53,840 nucleotides of DNA, from contig CAZZEX010000025.1 of assembly GCA_964653285.1 (NCBI GenBank), positions 1-53,840 of the forward strand, given 5' to 3'. The notes beneath the pieces were generated by a model. That model had not been told where the DNA came from. It searched no databases and was given only the letters and a program-made list of their open reading frames with translations. The DNA comes from CAZZEX01 sp964653285 (GTDB lineage: Bacteria; Chloroflexota; Anaerolineae; B4-G1). Of this stretch, positions 45,409 through 52,656 are shown in pieces (within the stretch, counting starts at the first letter, position 1; every line of letters begins with the position of its first letter). Both the position numbers and the translations under genes were made by a program.

Positions 45409-46035
45409 TCATGGTTGTTCTTCGGCTTCGAGCGAGGCGGCGTAGTCCAGTGCGTAGGCGGAGAGAGTCGCCAGGATGGAAAGCACGCTGGCGTCGTCAT
45501 TGGTGAAATCCCCCCCGGAGCGCTTGTTGAGCACCTCGATCACCCCCAGGACCCTGCCCCGCGCAGCCAACGGTACCGCCACCAGCGAGCGGGTCACGAA
45601 GCCAATGTGCTCGTCCACCTCGGTCAAGAAGCGCCGGTCTGTGCGTACGTTGTTGACGATGGCCGGCTCAATGTGCTCGGCTACCCAGCCAGCAATGCCC
45701 TGCCGCCGATCAAAGCGGTGTCCAGACAGCGTCTCGCGCACGGTGCCGTGTACCAGCACGAACACCAATTCGTCGGTCTCCTCGTCAATCAGCATCAGCG
45801 ACCCGTCGGCGGCGTCCAGCAGCACCAGAGCGCAGTCCAGCGTCTTGTCCAACAAGGCCAGGATATCTTGTTCGGGCGTGAAGCGCTGGACGGTCTCCTG
45901 CAGCCTTTGAAGGGCTTTGACATACCGGCGCAGGGCATGGACCTCATCAGTCAGCAGTTGGTTCTCATCCTTAAGGCGTGCGTTTTCCTGTTGGAGGAAG
46001 CGCACAAGATGGGCATCTCCAGTTCCAGTTGACAT
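45409..46035 (-). CDS. GAF-domain protein with N-terminal coiled coil
   Basis: A 208-residue soluble protein. Residues about 10-60 are a heptad-type coiled coil (LVRFLQQENARLKDENQLLT, VHALRRYVKALQRLQETVQR). Residues about 60-200 are a GAF domain (LDCALVLLDAADGSLMLIDE, GIAGWVAEHIEPAIVNNVRT, VPLAARGRVLGVIEVLNK). GAF domains sense small molecules such as cyclic nucleotides or redox state, and here there is no output domain. The coiled coil implies dimerisation or docking to a partner such as a kinase or a cyclase. GGAGGGAA on the minus strand lies 4 bases before ATG 46035. Confidence 0.92.
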   Translation of the reverse strand: MSTGTGDAHLVRFLQQENARLKDENQLLTDEVHALRRYVKALQRLQETVQRFTPEQDILALLDKTLDCALVLLDAADGSLMLIDEETDELVFVLVHGTVRETLSGHRFDRRQGIAGWVAEHIEPAIVNNVRTDRRFLTEVDEHIGFVTRSLVAVPLAARGRVLGVIEVLNKRSGGDFTNDDASVLSILATLSAYALDYAASLEAEEQP

Positions 46036-46121
46036 AGTTCCCTCCTGTTTCAGGACACTGTCTCGATCAGTTCCCCGTGCATGCTGGAGTGGCCGATGAA
46101 GCTGCGTTCTGTCTCTTATTA

Positions 46122-46150
46122 ACTGTACCCTAATTCGGCGCAGTTGTCAA
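46122..46150 (-). promoter_or_regulatory. Promoter for the GAF-domain gene
   Basis: Minus strand TTGACA (46145-46150), 17-bp spacer, TACAGT (46122-46127), about 85 bases before the start at 46035. Confidence 0.72.
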
Positions 46151-46252
46151 AGAGACACCGCAATGAGAACCAATCCAGAGAACCCGTTCCGGCTCCTGCC
46201 CCAGGGGGCTGTCCGCTCCGAGGACTAGGCCGCGGGATCCTGATCGGACGCT

Positions 46253-46281
46253 TTGACAGCATCTCCCAAAACAGTTATAAT
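46253..46281 (+). promoter_or_regulatory. Consensus promoter of the NAD salvage operon
   Basis: TTGACA (46253-46258), 17-bp spacer, TATAAT (46276-46281), 33 bases before GTG 46315. The perfect consensus implies that a repressor, probably NrtR encoded by the first gene, must limit it. I see no unambiguous palindromic operator. Confidence 0.88.
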
Positions 46282-46314
46282 TTGTGTATCATTGACACCC
46301 ATGGGAGGAGTCAC

Positions 46315-46992
46315 GTGTCGCTGGAAGACTACCCGCGCCCGTCCGTGACCGCAGATGTCATTATCTTTGCCCTGTGCGAAAATGGCCTGCGGGTGCTGCT
46401 CATCAAGCGCGGACGTCCGCCTTTCGAGGGCATGTGGGCCATCCCCGGCGGTTTCGTCGGCATAGACGAATCCCTGGAGGGGGCGGCGCTGCGGGAACTG
46501 GAGGAGGAGACCGGCGTCCACGACGTATACCTGGAGCAGCTCTACACCTTCGGCGATGTGGACCGCGACCCTCGGGGCCGCGTCATCACGGTGGCCTACT
46601 TTGCCCTGATCCCTGTCACGGACATCTCTCCCCGCGCCGGCGACGACGCCGCCGAGACCCGCTGGTGGTCTATCTACGATCTGCCGCCCCTGGCCTTCGA
46701 CCACGCCGACATCCTGGCTTATGCTCTTCAGCGGCTGCGCTACAAACTGGAATATACCGCCGTGGGCTTTGAACTCCTCCCGGAGACCTTCACTCTCAGC
46801 GAGCTACAGGCTGCCTATGAGGTTATCTTGGGGGAGGAACTGGATAAGCGCAACTTCCGCCGTAAGATCCTCAGCGCGGAGGTCATCGAGGAGACCGGTG
46901 TGTACCGTACCGGAGATGGTCGCCCGGCCAAACTCTACCGCTTCCGGGATGATGCCGTGGCGGAGGTCAAAGCCCGGCGGTTGTTCCCCTGA
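46315..46992 (+). CDS. nrtR: NrtR-type Nudix-related transcriptional regulator of NAD metabolism
   Basis: A 225-residue protein starting at GTG 46315 (GGGAGGAG at 46303-46310). The N-terminal Nudix-like domain (residues about 8-140) has WAIPGGFVGIDESLEGAALR and ELEEETGV, a largely conserved Nudix box. The C-terminal part (about 150-225) is a winged helix: FTLSELQAAYEVILGEELDK, NFRRKILSAEVIEETG, KLYRFRDD. This is the NrtR architecture, in which ADP-ribose or a related NAD metabolite releases the repressor from DNA. The Nudix box here (GFVGIDESLEGAALRELEEETG) keeps the Glu cluster, so residual hydrolase activity is possible. It heads an operon of NAD salvage genes, which strongly supports the assignment. 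Confidence 0.88.
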   Translation: MSLEDYPRPSVTADVIIFALCENGLRVLLIKRGRPPFEGMWAIPGGFVGIDESLEGAALRELEEETGVHDVYLEQLYTFGDVDRDPRGRVITVAYFALIPVTDISPRAGDDAAETRWWSIYDLPPLAFDHADILAYALQRLRYKLEYTAVGFELLPETFTLSELQAAYEVILGEELDKRNFRRKILSAEVIEETGVYRTGDGRPAKLYRFRDDAVAEVKARRLFP

Positions 46993-47026
46993 GGTATCCA
47001 TTCAGTCTATTCAGAAGGAGGAACCA

Positions 47027-47725
47027 ATGAGTGCCGGGAGCAAACCATTTCTGGATTGGCTGGCCCGCTGGGAGACAGATTTGCCGTTCCTGCACCTGGA
47101 GACAATTGTCTCCGATCCTGACCGCGTGGCGCTGGTGTCGCAGGATCTGCTGAAGGGGTTCTGCGACCAGGGGGCGCTTTCCAGCCCGCGCGCGGCCAGC
47201 ATCGTCCCTGGTGTGGCGTCTCTCTTCCAGCGCGTCCACGACCTGGGGGGCCGTCATTTCCTGCTGCTCCAGGACAGCCACGACCCCGACGCCGTCGAGT
47301 TCTCCGCTTACCCCCCCCACTGCGTGGCCAGTACGGCGGAGAGCAAGACGATTGATGAACTAACCGATCTGCCCTTCTCCAATCTCTTTACCATCTTCCC
47401 CAAGAACTCGATCAGTTCCAGCGTCGGCACCGGCCTCGAGGCCTGGCTGGACGACCACCCGGCGGTCACCACCTTCATCGTCGTCGGCGTCTGCACCGAC
47501 ATCTGCGTCTACCACGTGGCGATGGACCTGCGTGTGCGGGCCAACGTCTTGGGCCAGCGTGAGACCCGCGTCATCGTCCCCGCCGACTGCGTGCAAACCT
47601 ACGACATGCCGGTGGAGACCGCGGCCGGACTGGGTGCTCTACCCCACGACGGCGACCTCCTGCACCGCGTCTTTCTCTACAGTATGGCCTTGAACGGCAT
47701 CGAAGTCGTGGCCCATCTCGTGTAG
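47027..47725 (+). CDS. pncA: Isochorismatase-family nicotinamidase (PncA-like)
   Basis: A 232-residue protein starting at ATG 47027 with AAGGAGG 7 bases upstream. The cysteine-hydrolase fold is visible: ALVSQDLLKGFCDQG with the catalytic Asp, FLLLQDSHDPDAVEF with the metal-binding Asp/His, and FIVVGVCTDICVYHVAMDLR with the nucleophilic Cys. The last segment (GVCTDICV) matches nicotinamidases. It converts nicotinamide to nicotinate, which PncB in the same operon then uses. It is somewhat longer than E. coli PncA at the N-terminus. It lies between nrtR and an IS insertion that separates it from nadE. Confidence 0.85.
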   Translation: MSAGSKPFLDWLARWETDLPFLHLETIVSDPDRVALVSQDLLKGFCDQGALSSPRAASIVPGVASLFQRVHDLGGRHFLLLQDSHDPDAVEFSAYPPHCVASTAESKTIDELTDLPFSNLFTIFPKNSISSSVGTGLEAWLDDHPAVTTFIVVGVCTDICVYHVAMDLRVRANVLGQRETRVIVPADCVQTYDMPVETAAGLGALPHDGDLLHRVFLYSMALNGIEVVAHLV

Positions 47726-47745
47726 AGGTGCGACGCACTTCCAAA

Positions 47746-49679
47746 GATACTGTTGGCTTACTAAATCAGTTCTCACAGTGCAAGACTCAGCGGTGGTGGC
47801 TCGCACGCAGCCACATAGCCGGGTGTCGCGCAAGCGGCCCGGGCCGCTGTTTTGTGCCCAAAAATGCGAGTTGTGGTAAACTTACGCCCAGCAAGGACCA
47901 GCTATCGATACCAGGAGTGATGTGATGTCTTTCAAACCGAAACCGCCTCGTCCGATGCCCAAGGAACTGGCTGTTCTTGGACCCAAACTGCTGCGGCCTG
48001 ACAGTCCCTATCGGCTGGTAGGGGAGCAAGTGTATGAGCAGTATGATGAAGCGGATTATGTCGATTTGTATCATGCTGAGGGGAAACCAGCCATATCGCC
48101 CGTGCTGTTGTCTTTTGTGACAGCTTTTCAGTACATGGAAAACCTGTCGGATCGAGAGGCGGCCGAAGCAGTGCGAATGCGCCTGGACTGGAAGTATGCG
48201 CTGCACCTGCCTTTGGACTATGCGGGCTTTAACTTCAGCGTACTGAGTGAGTTTCGGTATCGGGTGATAGAGCATCGAGCCGAGGCACGTCTCTTTGACT
48301 GCTTGCTGGAGCAACTGCAGGGCTTGGGTCCGATCAAGCGGCGTGGCCGTCAACGCACCGACAGTCTGGCCGTGCTGACGAGGGTGCGTGACCTCAACCG
48401 CCTGGAATTGGTGGTTGAGACATTGCGGCTGGCAGTGCGGGCTTTGTTGGCTGTGGATCCGATCTGGACGCGCGCCACGGTGCCGCCCACGTGGGAAGAG
48501 CGCTATGGCGAACGTTGCGTTGCCAGTCGGTTGAGCAAGGAAGAACGGAAAACGCTGGAGTCGGAGGTGGGCCAGGACGGGCAGTGGTTGCTGAGGCGAC
48601 TGCAAGCCGAAACGACTCCCGCTGTCCTGCGCGAACTGCCTGAAGTGCAGACGTTGAGCACGGTGTGGAGCCAACAATTCGAGGTGATCGAGGGAAAGGT
48701 GGTCTACCAAGCCCCGGGACCGTATGACGGCACAACCCGCGTTCAAACGCCTCACGACCCGGAGGCTCGCTACAGCAAAAAGGGAAAGCAATCCTGGGTC
48801 GGCGACAAACTGCAAGTCACCGAGACGGACGATGAAGGTTATCCCCATCTGATCACCGATATTGCTATGACCAGCAGTGTCAAGACGGACGCCGTCGCGC
48901 TGGAAGGCATCCAGGCCCGACTGGAAGCACGCGACCTGCTGCCAGAGGAGCAGTTGGGTGATGCGGCGTATATCAGCGGGCCGAACTTGGCCCGCAGTCA
49001 AGAACGGGGCATTGATCTGATTGGCCCTGTGCCAAAGGGACAATCGCCGCAAGCACGTATGCCGGATGGATGCACCCAAGATCAGTTCCGCGTGGATTGG
49101 GAAGCGAATGTCGCGATTTGCCCTGCCGGTCAAATGTCGAACAAAGGCATCCAACACAGTAGCGGCGGAACCCAGTTTCGTTTTCGGAAAGCAGCTTGCC
49201 CAACCTGCCCACTGCGTTCTCGTTGTTGTAGTGGCACGGGTGGGCGCACCATTACCATCAGCCCGTACCACGACCTGCTGCAAGCTGCACGCGCTCGTCA
49301 GGAGACCGAGGACTTCAAAGTCGTCTACCGGCAGCATCGCGGGGGGGTGGAAGGCTGTTTGTCGGCGTTGGTTCGCGGACACGGCATGCGTAAGAAACGC
49401 TACATCGGACAAGCCAAGGGGCATCTCCAAGCACTGTTCACCGGTGCAGCTGTGAACCTGCGCCGGTCTGCCAGTTGGTTGGCCGGGAAGCGACCACAAA
49501 TCAGACACCAGGGCTTGGGCCTGACAACGGTCGGCTCCATAGCTTCCTAAAAGAATCGGGATCACAGTCTGGCGCCCCGAAGTTGCGACCCAGCGCATTC
49601 GATGCCCCCCGAACGGTGCTGCCAGCATTGAAGTCATAGTCATGATCGTTCGTATTGTCTCGAGTAAGCCAACAGTATC
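47746..49679 (+). mobile_element. IS1182-family insertion sequence, complete
   Basis: 1934 bp with 17-bp terminal inverted repeats GATACTGTTGGCTTACT (47746-47762 and, inverted, 49663-49679). It is flanked by 7-bp direct repeats TTCCAAA (47739-47745 and 49680-49686). It encodes one transposase. Both ends and the transposase look intact, so it is probably active or recently active. Its target is the loop of a palindromic repeat in the NAD operon. Confidence 0.92.
47925..49550 (+). CDS. IS1182-family DDE transposase
   Basis: A 541-residue transposase. The N-terminal DUF772 region (LSFVTAFQYMENLSDREAAE, VRMRLDWKYALHLPLDYAGF, SVLSEFRYRVIEHRA) is characteristic. The DDE catalytic domain includes DPEARYSKKGKQSWVGDKLQ (first Asp), YPHLITDIAMTSS, LPEEQLGDAAYISGPN (second Asp) and, near the end, YRQHRGGVEGCLSALVRGHG, where the Glu completes the triad. 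A CxxC-type element (CPTCPLRSRCC) precedes it. ATG 47925 is preferred over GTG 47922 because of CAGGAG 7 bases before. No frameshift or premature stop is seen. Confidence 0.95.
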   Translation: MSFKPKPPRPMPKELAVLGPKLLRPDSPYRLVGEQVYEQYDEADYVDLYHAEGKPAISPVLLSFVTAFQYMENLSDREAAEAVRMRLDWKYALHLPLDYAGFNFSVLSEFRYRVIEHRAEARLFDCLLEQLQGLGPIKRRGRQRTDSLAVLTRVRDLNRLELVVETLRLAVRALLAVDPIWTRATVPPTWEERYGERCVASRLSKEERKTLESEVGQDGQWLLRRLQAETTPAVLRELPEVQTLSTVWSQQFEVIEGKVVYQAPGPYDGTTRVQTPHDPEARYSKKGKQSWVGDKLQVTETDDEGYPHLITDIAMTSSVKTDAVALEGIQARLEARDLLPEEQLGDAAYISGPNLARSQERGIDLIGPVPKGQSPQARMPDGCTQDQFRVDWEANVAICPAGQMSNKGIQHSSGGTQFRFRKAACPTCPLRSRCCSGTGGRTITISPYHDLLQAARARQETEDFKVVYRQHRGGVEGCLSALVRGHGMRKKRYIGQAKGHLQALFTGAAVNLRRSASWLAGKRPQIRHQGLGLTTVGSIAS

Positions 49680-49723
49680 TTCCAAAGTGCGTCGCACCTT
49701 GCACGTTATTTAAGGAGGTATTG

Positions 49724-50500
49724 ATGTCCCTTCCCAACCAGATTGCCGCCTGGCTCCGTGAACGCTTGGCTGTTGCCGGTGCCGATGGCTTCGTCGTCGG
49801 CCTCAGCGGAGGGGTGGATTCAGCCACCTCAGCCGCGCTGGCGGTGCGTGCCGTCGGCCCCGGGCGCGTCCTGGCCGCCCTGATGCCCTGCCACTCCCAG
49901 CCGGAGGACGCCACGCTGGGTCAACTCGTCGCCGACACCTTCTCCATCCCTGCCGTCACCGTGGACCTGAGCGGGGCCTACGACGCGCTCAGCGCCCGGC
50001 TCCCGCCGGATTTGCAATCCGGCGGCCTGGCCGCCGCCAACGTCAAGCCCCGCCTGCGGATGGTGACCCTCTACTACCTGGCCCAGTCCCGCAACTACCT
50101 GGTGCTGGGCTCCGGCAACAAGACGGAGATCGAAGTTGGGTACTATACAAAGTATGGCGACAGCGGGGTGGACCTGCTTCCCCTGGGTGGCCTCTACAAG
50201 ACCCAGGTGTGGGAACTGGCCCGCCAACTGGGAGTGCCGCAGGAAGTGGTCGAGCGCCCCCCCACGGCCGGTCTCTGGCCCGGCCAGACCGACGAAGGGG
50301 AGATGGGTATCACCTACCGCGAACTCGACCGGGTGCTGGCGGACATTGAGGCCGGTGACACCTCCGGCGTCGAGCCCGCCACGCTTGCAAAGGTGCGGGG
50401 GATGATTGCCCGCTCTGCACACAAGCGCGCTATGCCACCGGTCTTCCGGGTAGATGAAGACCGAGGAATCGGGCCACCAGCATTCAGTGGACATCCTTGA
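49724..50500 (+). CDS. nadE: NH3-dependent NAD+ synthetase
   Basis: A 258-residue ATP-pyrophosphatase enzyme with the loop VVGLSGGVDSATSAALAV at residues 21-38, NVKPRLRMVTLYYLAQ, VLGSGNKTEIEVGYYTKYGD and LLPLGGLYKTQVWELAR. These match ammonia-dependent NadE, which amidates nicotinate adenine dinucleotide to NAD+. There is no glutaminase domain. Strong ribosome binding site AAGGAGG lies 7 bases before ATG 49724. The gene starts 45 bases after the IS1182 right end, so the element did not damage it, but transcription from the operon promoter may be reduced. Its TGA overlaps the TTG of kptA (TTGA). Confidence 0.96.
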   Translation: MSLPNQIAAWLRERLAVAGADGFVVGLSGGVDSATSAALAVRAVGPGRVLAALMPCHSQPEDATLGQLVADTFSIPAVTVDLSGAYDALSARLPPDLQSGGLAAANVKPRLRMVTLYYLAQSRNYLVLGSGNKTEIEVGYYTKYGDSGVDLLPLGGLYKTQVWELARQLGVPQEVVERPPTAGLWPGQTDEGEMGITYRELDRVLADIEAGDTSGVEPATLAKVRGMIARSAHKRAMPPVFRVDEDRGIGPPAFSGHP

Positions 50501-51060
50501 TTGTGAACGTCAGACGAAATCTGGTCAAACTGAGCAAATTCATGGCTCTCATCCTGCGCCACCAGCCGGAGCGGTTCGCGCTGGAACTGGATGACGAGGG
50601 CTGGACGGCACTCCCGGAGGTGATGGAGATCCTGCGCGGGCTGCCCAACTTCCGCTGGGCCACCCGCGCTGACGTGATGGCGGTCGTCGAGGAGGGCACC
50701 GGTGATGGCAAGCGCCGCTTTCAGGTAGAGGGGAACCGCATCCGTGCTTGCTACGGCCACTCCTTTGCCCAGCCCATCGTCTACGAGCCCTGTACCCCAC
50801 CGCTGCTCCTTTACCACGGCACCTCCCCGGATGCGCTGGAGTCCATCCGCCGCGATGGGCTCAAGCCGATGGAGCGCCAATACGTCCACCTCTCGCCCGA
50901 CCCGGAGACGGCTATCCGCGTCGGTGCCCGCCACGATCAGCGGCCGGTCGTCCTCACCGTTCACGCTGCCAAGGCCCACGCCGCGGGCATTGAGTTCTAC
51001 CGCGCTGATGTGGCCGTCTATCTGGCGAAGCAGATTCCACCGAAATTTCTGACCACCTGA
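50497..51060 (+). CDS. kptA: RNA 2'-phosphotransferase (KptA/Tpt1 family)
   Basis: A 187-residue protein. The N-terminal domain has LSKFMALILRHQPERFALEL with the conserved Arg-His pair, then a winged-helix part (WTALPEVMEIL). The C-terminal domain has LLLYHGTSPDALESIRRDGL, VHLSPDPETAIRVGARH and the closing IEFYRADVAVYLAKQIPPKF. The catalytic Arg-His-Arg-Arg set of Tpt1 is present. The enzyme transfers a 2'-phosphate from RNA to NAD+, releasing nicotinamide and ADP-ribose cyclic phosphate. It has no ribosome binding site and starts at TTG 50497 (overlapping the nadE stop) or GTG 50503, so translation is coupled to nadE. Its physiological substrate in bacteria is not settled. Confidence 0.94.
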   Translation: MIVNVRRNLVKLSKFMALILRHQPERFALELDDEGWTALPEVMEILRGLPNFRWATRADVMAVVEEGTGDGKRRFQVEGNRIRACYGHSFAQPIVYEPCTPPLLLYHGTSPDALESIRRDGLKPMERQYVHLSPDPETAIRVGARHDQRPVVLTVHAAKAHAAGIEFYRADVAVYLAKQIPPKFLTT

Positions 51061-51100
51061 TTTGCAGACTCGCAGGGGGACTATTTAGGCATCGTCACAG

Positions 51101-51144
51101 GTTTGTAAACTTGAAACTTGCAGACCTGCAAACTTGCAGACTTC
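51101..51144 (+). repeat. Degenerate heptamer repeat upstream of pncB
   Basis: Overlapping copies of AAACTTG and GCAGAC-type units fill the kptA-pncB space just before the ribosome binding site (GGAGGAG). Confidence 0.75.
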
Positions 51145-51154
51145 TGGAGGAGCC

Positions 51155-52582
51155 ATGACCATTTTCAACTGCCAGCGATTGAACGACACCGTCTTCAAGC
51201 TAGACATCGAGCGCATGCGCCGGGGGTGGTACTCCGACAAGTACTTCGAAAACGTCTACCAGATGCTCACTGCCCTGGCCGCCTCCGGCTACCGGTACGA
51301 CGGCCAATATCCCCGTGACATCGGGATGGACATCAGCGACGGCTCGGCCGGGCTCGCCGAAGCCCTCGACGTAGGGAACATGGTCGTCGAGATGCAGGTC
51401 TTCACCCGCCGCAAAGGCCGCACCATCGTCGTGGGGGTGGATAAAGCGCTGACGATGCTGCGCCATTGCACCGGCTACTTCGACGAGAACGACAACTTCG
51501 TCGAGACCTACGACCAACTGGAGGTCTGGGCGGTGCACGACGGCGCGGTGGTGCACTACCCGCCCAAAGGGAACGCCGGGGAAGGCGACCCGCGCTTCGT
51601 GCAGCCGGTGATGAGGATCCGGGGGCGCTACCGGGACTTCGCCCTGCTAGAGACCCCCGCTCTGGGTGTGCTCAGCCGGGGCAGCCGCATCGCCACGAAT
51701 GTCTACGAAACCCTGGTCGCCGCGAAGGGCAAACCGGTGCTCTTTTTCCCCGCCCGCTTCGACGCCCACGAGGTGCAGGCCGCCGACGGCTACGCCTACG
51801 ACGTCGCCGTGCAGCGCTTCAACCACGACTACGGCCAGCATACCCCCGCTCTGGTCTCCACTGACGCCCAGGGCGACTATTGGGGGAGTACGGGCATCGG
51901 CACCGTCCCCCACGCCGTCATCGCCTGCTTCCTGGGCGACACTGCCGCTGCTATGGTGGCCTTCGCTTCCACGCTCCCACCCCAGATCTCCCGCATCGCG
52001 CTGGTGGACTTCAACAACGACAACGTCACCGACAGCCTGCGCACGCTCCGGGCCATGTTCGACCGCTATCGGGGGTTCGTGGATGCCGGGAACGAGGAGG
52101 AGGCCCGCAAGTACGTTCTCTATGGCGTGCGGCTCGACACCTCCCGCTCGGTCCGCGACGTGGCTGTGCCGCCGCTGGGCGACCCGGAACTGGACCTGGG
52201 GGTCAACCCACGCCTCGTCTTCATCGTGCGCGAGGCGCTGAACCGGGCCTGGGAGAACTGGAACCTACCGCCGGAGTGGGAGGAGCGGGCCCAAGCGTAC
52301 TGTCGCAATGTCAACATCGTCGTCTCCGGCGGCTTTAATCCCGAGCGCACCCGCCGCTTCGAGCAATTAGGCGTGCCGGCCGATTCCTACGGCGTCGGCT
52401 CGTCGCTGATGTCCAATGACACTGCCGTCAGCACCAACACCGACTTCACGGCCGACGTGGTGCGCATCTGGGTGAAGGCTCCCCCCCGTTTCGGGGGGGC
52501 CGGGGGAGGGTGGGTGGACATGGCCAAAGTCGGCCGTGCCCCCTGCGACAACCCGGAGATGGAGCGGGTGGCGTGGGAGTGA
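51155..52582 (+). CDS. pncB: Nicotinate phosphoribosyltransferase
   Basis: A 475-residue enzyme starting at ATG 51155 with GGAGGAG 7 bases upstream. It has the NAPRTase pattern: FKLDIERMRRGWYSDKYFEN, then LLETPALGVLSRGSRIATNV (substrate loop), FFPARFDAHEVQAADGY, STDAQGDYWGSTGIGTVPHA, VDFNNDNVTDSLRTLRAMF and GVRLDTSRSVRD. It makes nicotinate mononucleotide from nicotinate and PRPP, the step after PncA. Near the C-terminus VKAPPRFGGAGGGWVDM contains a palindromic repeat insertion of about 10 residues where family members have a short loop before WVDMAKVGR. It is the last gene of the operon. Confidence 0.94.
   Translation: MTIFNCQRLNDTVFKLDIERMRRGWYSDKYFENVYQMLTALAASGYRYDGQYPRDIGMDISDGSAGLAEALDVGNMVVEMQVFTRRKGRTIVVGVDKALTMLRHCTGYFDENDNFVETYDQLEVWAVHDGAVVHYPPKGNAGEGDPRFVQPVMRIRGRYRDFALLETPALGVLSRGSRIATNVYETLVAAKGKPVLFFPARFDAHEVQAADGYAYDVAVQRFNHDYGQHTPALVSTDAQGDYWGSTGIGTVPHAVIACFLGDTAAAMVAFASTLPPQISRIALVDFNNDNVTDSLRTLRAMFDRYRGFVDAGNEEEARKYVLYGVRLDTSRSVRDVAVPPLGDPELDLGVNPRLVFIVREALNRAWENWNLPPEWEERAQAYCRNVNIVVSGGFNPERTRRFEQLGVPADSYGVGSSLMSNDTAVSTNTDFTADVVRIWVKAPPRFGGAGGGWVDMAKVGRAPCDNPEMERVAWE
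52479..52512 (+). repeat. Palindromic repeat inserted in frame in pncB
   Basis: CTCCCCCCCGTTTCGGGGGG followed by GCCGGGGGAGGG; the central part is a perfect hairpin CCCCCCG/CGGGGGG around TTT. It encodes APPRFGGAGGG. Confidence 0.88.
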
Positions 52583-52593
52583 GGGGACGGCAT

Positions 52594-52627
52594 CGGCCCG
52601 GCCGGGGTGTATGCCCCGACCGGGCCG
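52594..52627. terminator. Bidirectional terminator-like hairpin between convergent genes
   Basis: CGGCCCGGCCGGGG (52594-52607) and CCCCGACCGGGCCG (52614-52627) pair over 14 bases with one mismatch around TGTATG, just past the pncB stop. It also faces the end of the minus-strand coiled-coil gene. No T-run is present. Confidence 0.65.
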
Positions 52628-52656
52628 GTGGATGTTGCTCCGTAAGTTAGGCGGCT

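Larger units (their letters stand above)
47726..49699. repeat. Palindromic repeat split by an IS1182 element
   Basis: AGGTGCGACGCACTT (47726-47740) and AAGTGCGTCGCACCT (49685-49699) would form a perfect 15-bp-arm hairpin with a 3-base loop (CCA) if the inserted element and one copy of the target duplication were removed. A related uninterrupted repeat is at 25410-25451. Confidence 0.9.

Noticed and set aside
46253..46314. A specific NrtR operator
   Set aside because: I looked for a palindrome around the -10 box and leader but found none strong enough to assign; NrtR sites differ between lineages.
47787..49697. A 636-codon minus-strand frame across the IS element
   Set aside because: It mirrors the intact IS1182 transposase and has no recognisable domain; it is an antisense shadow.
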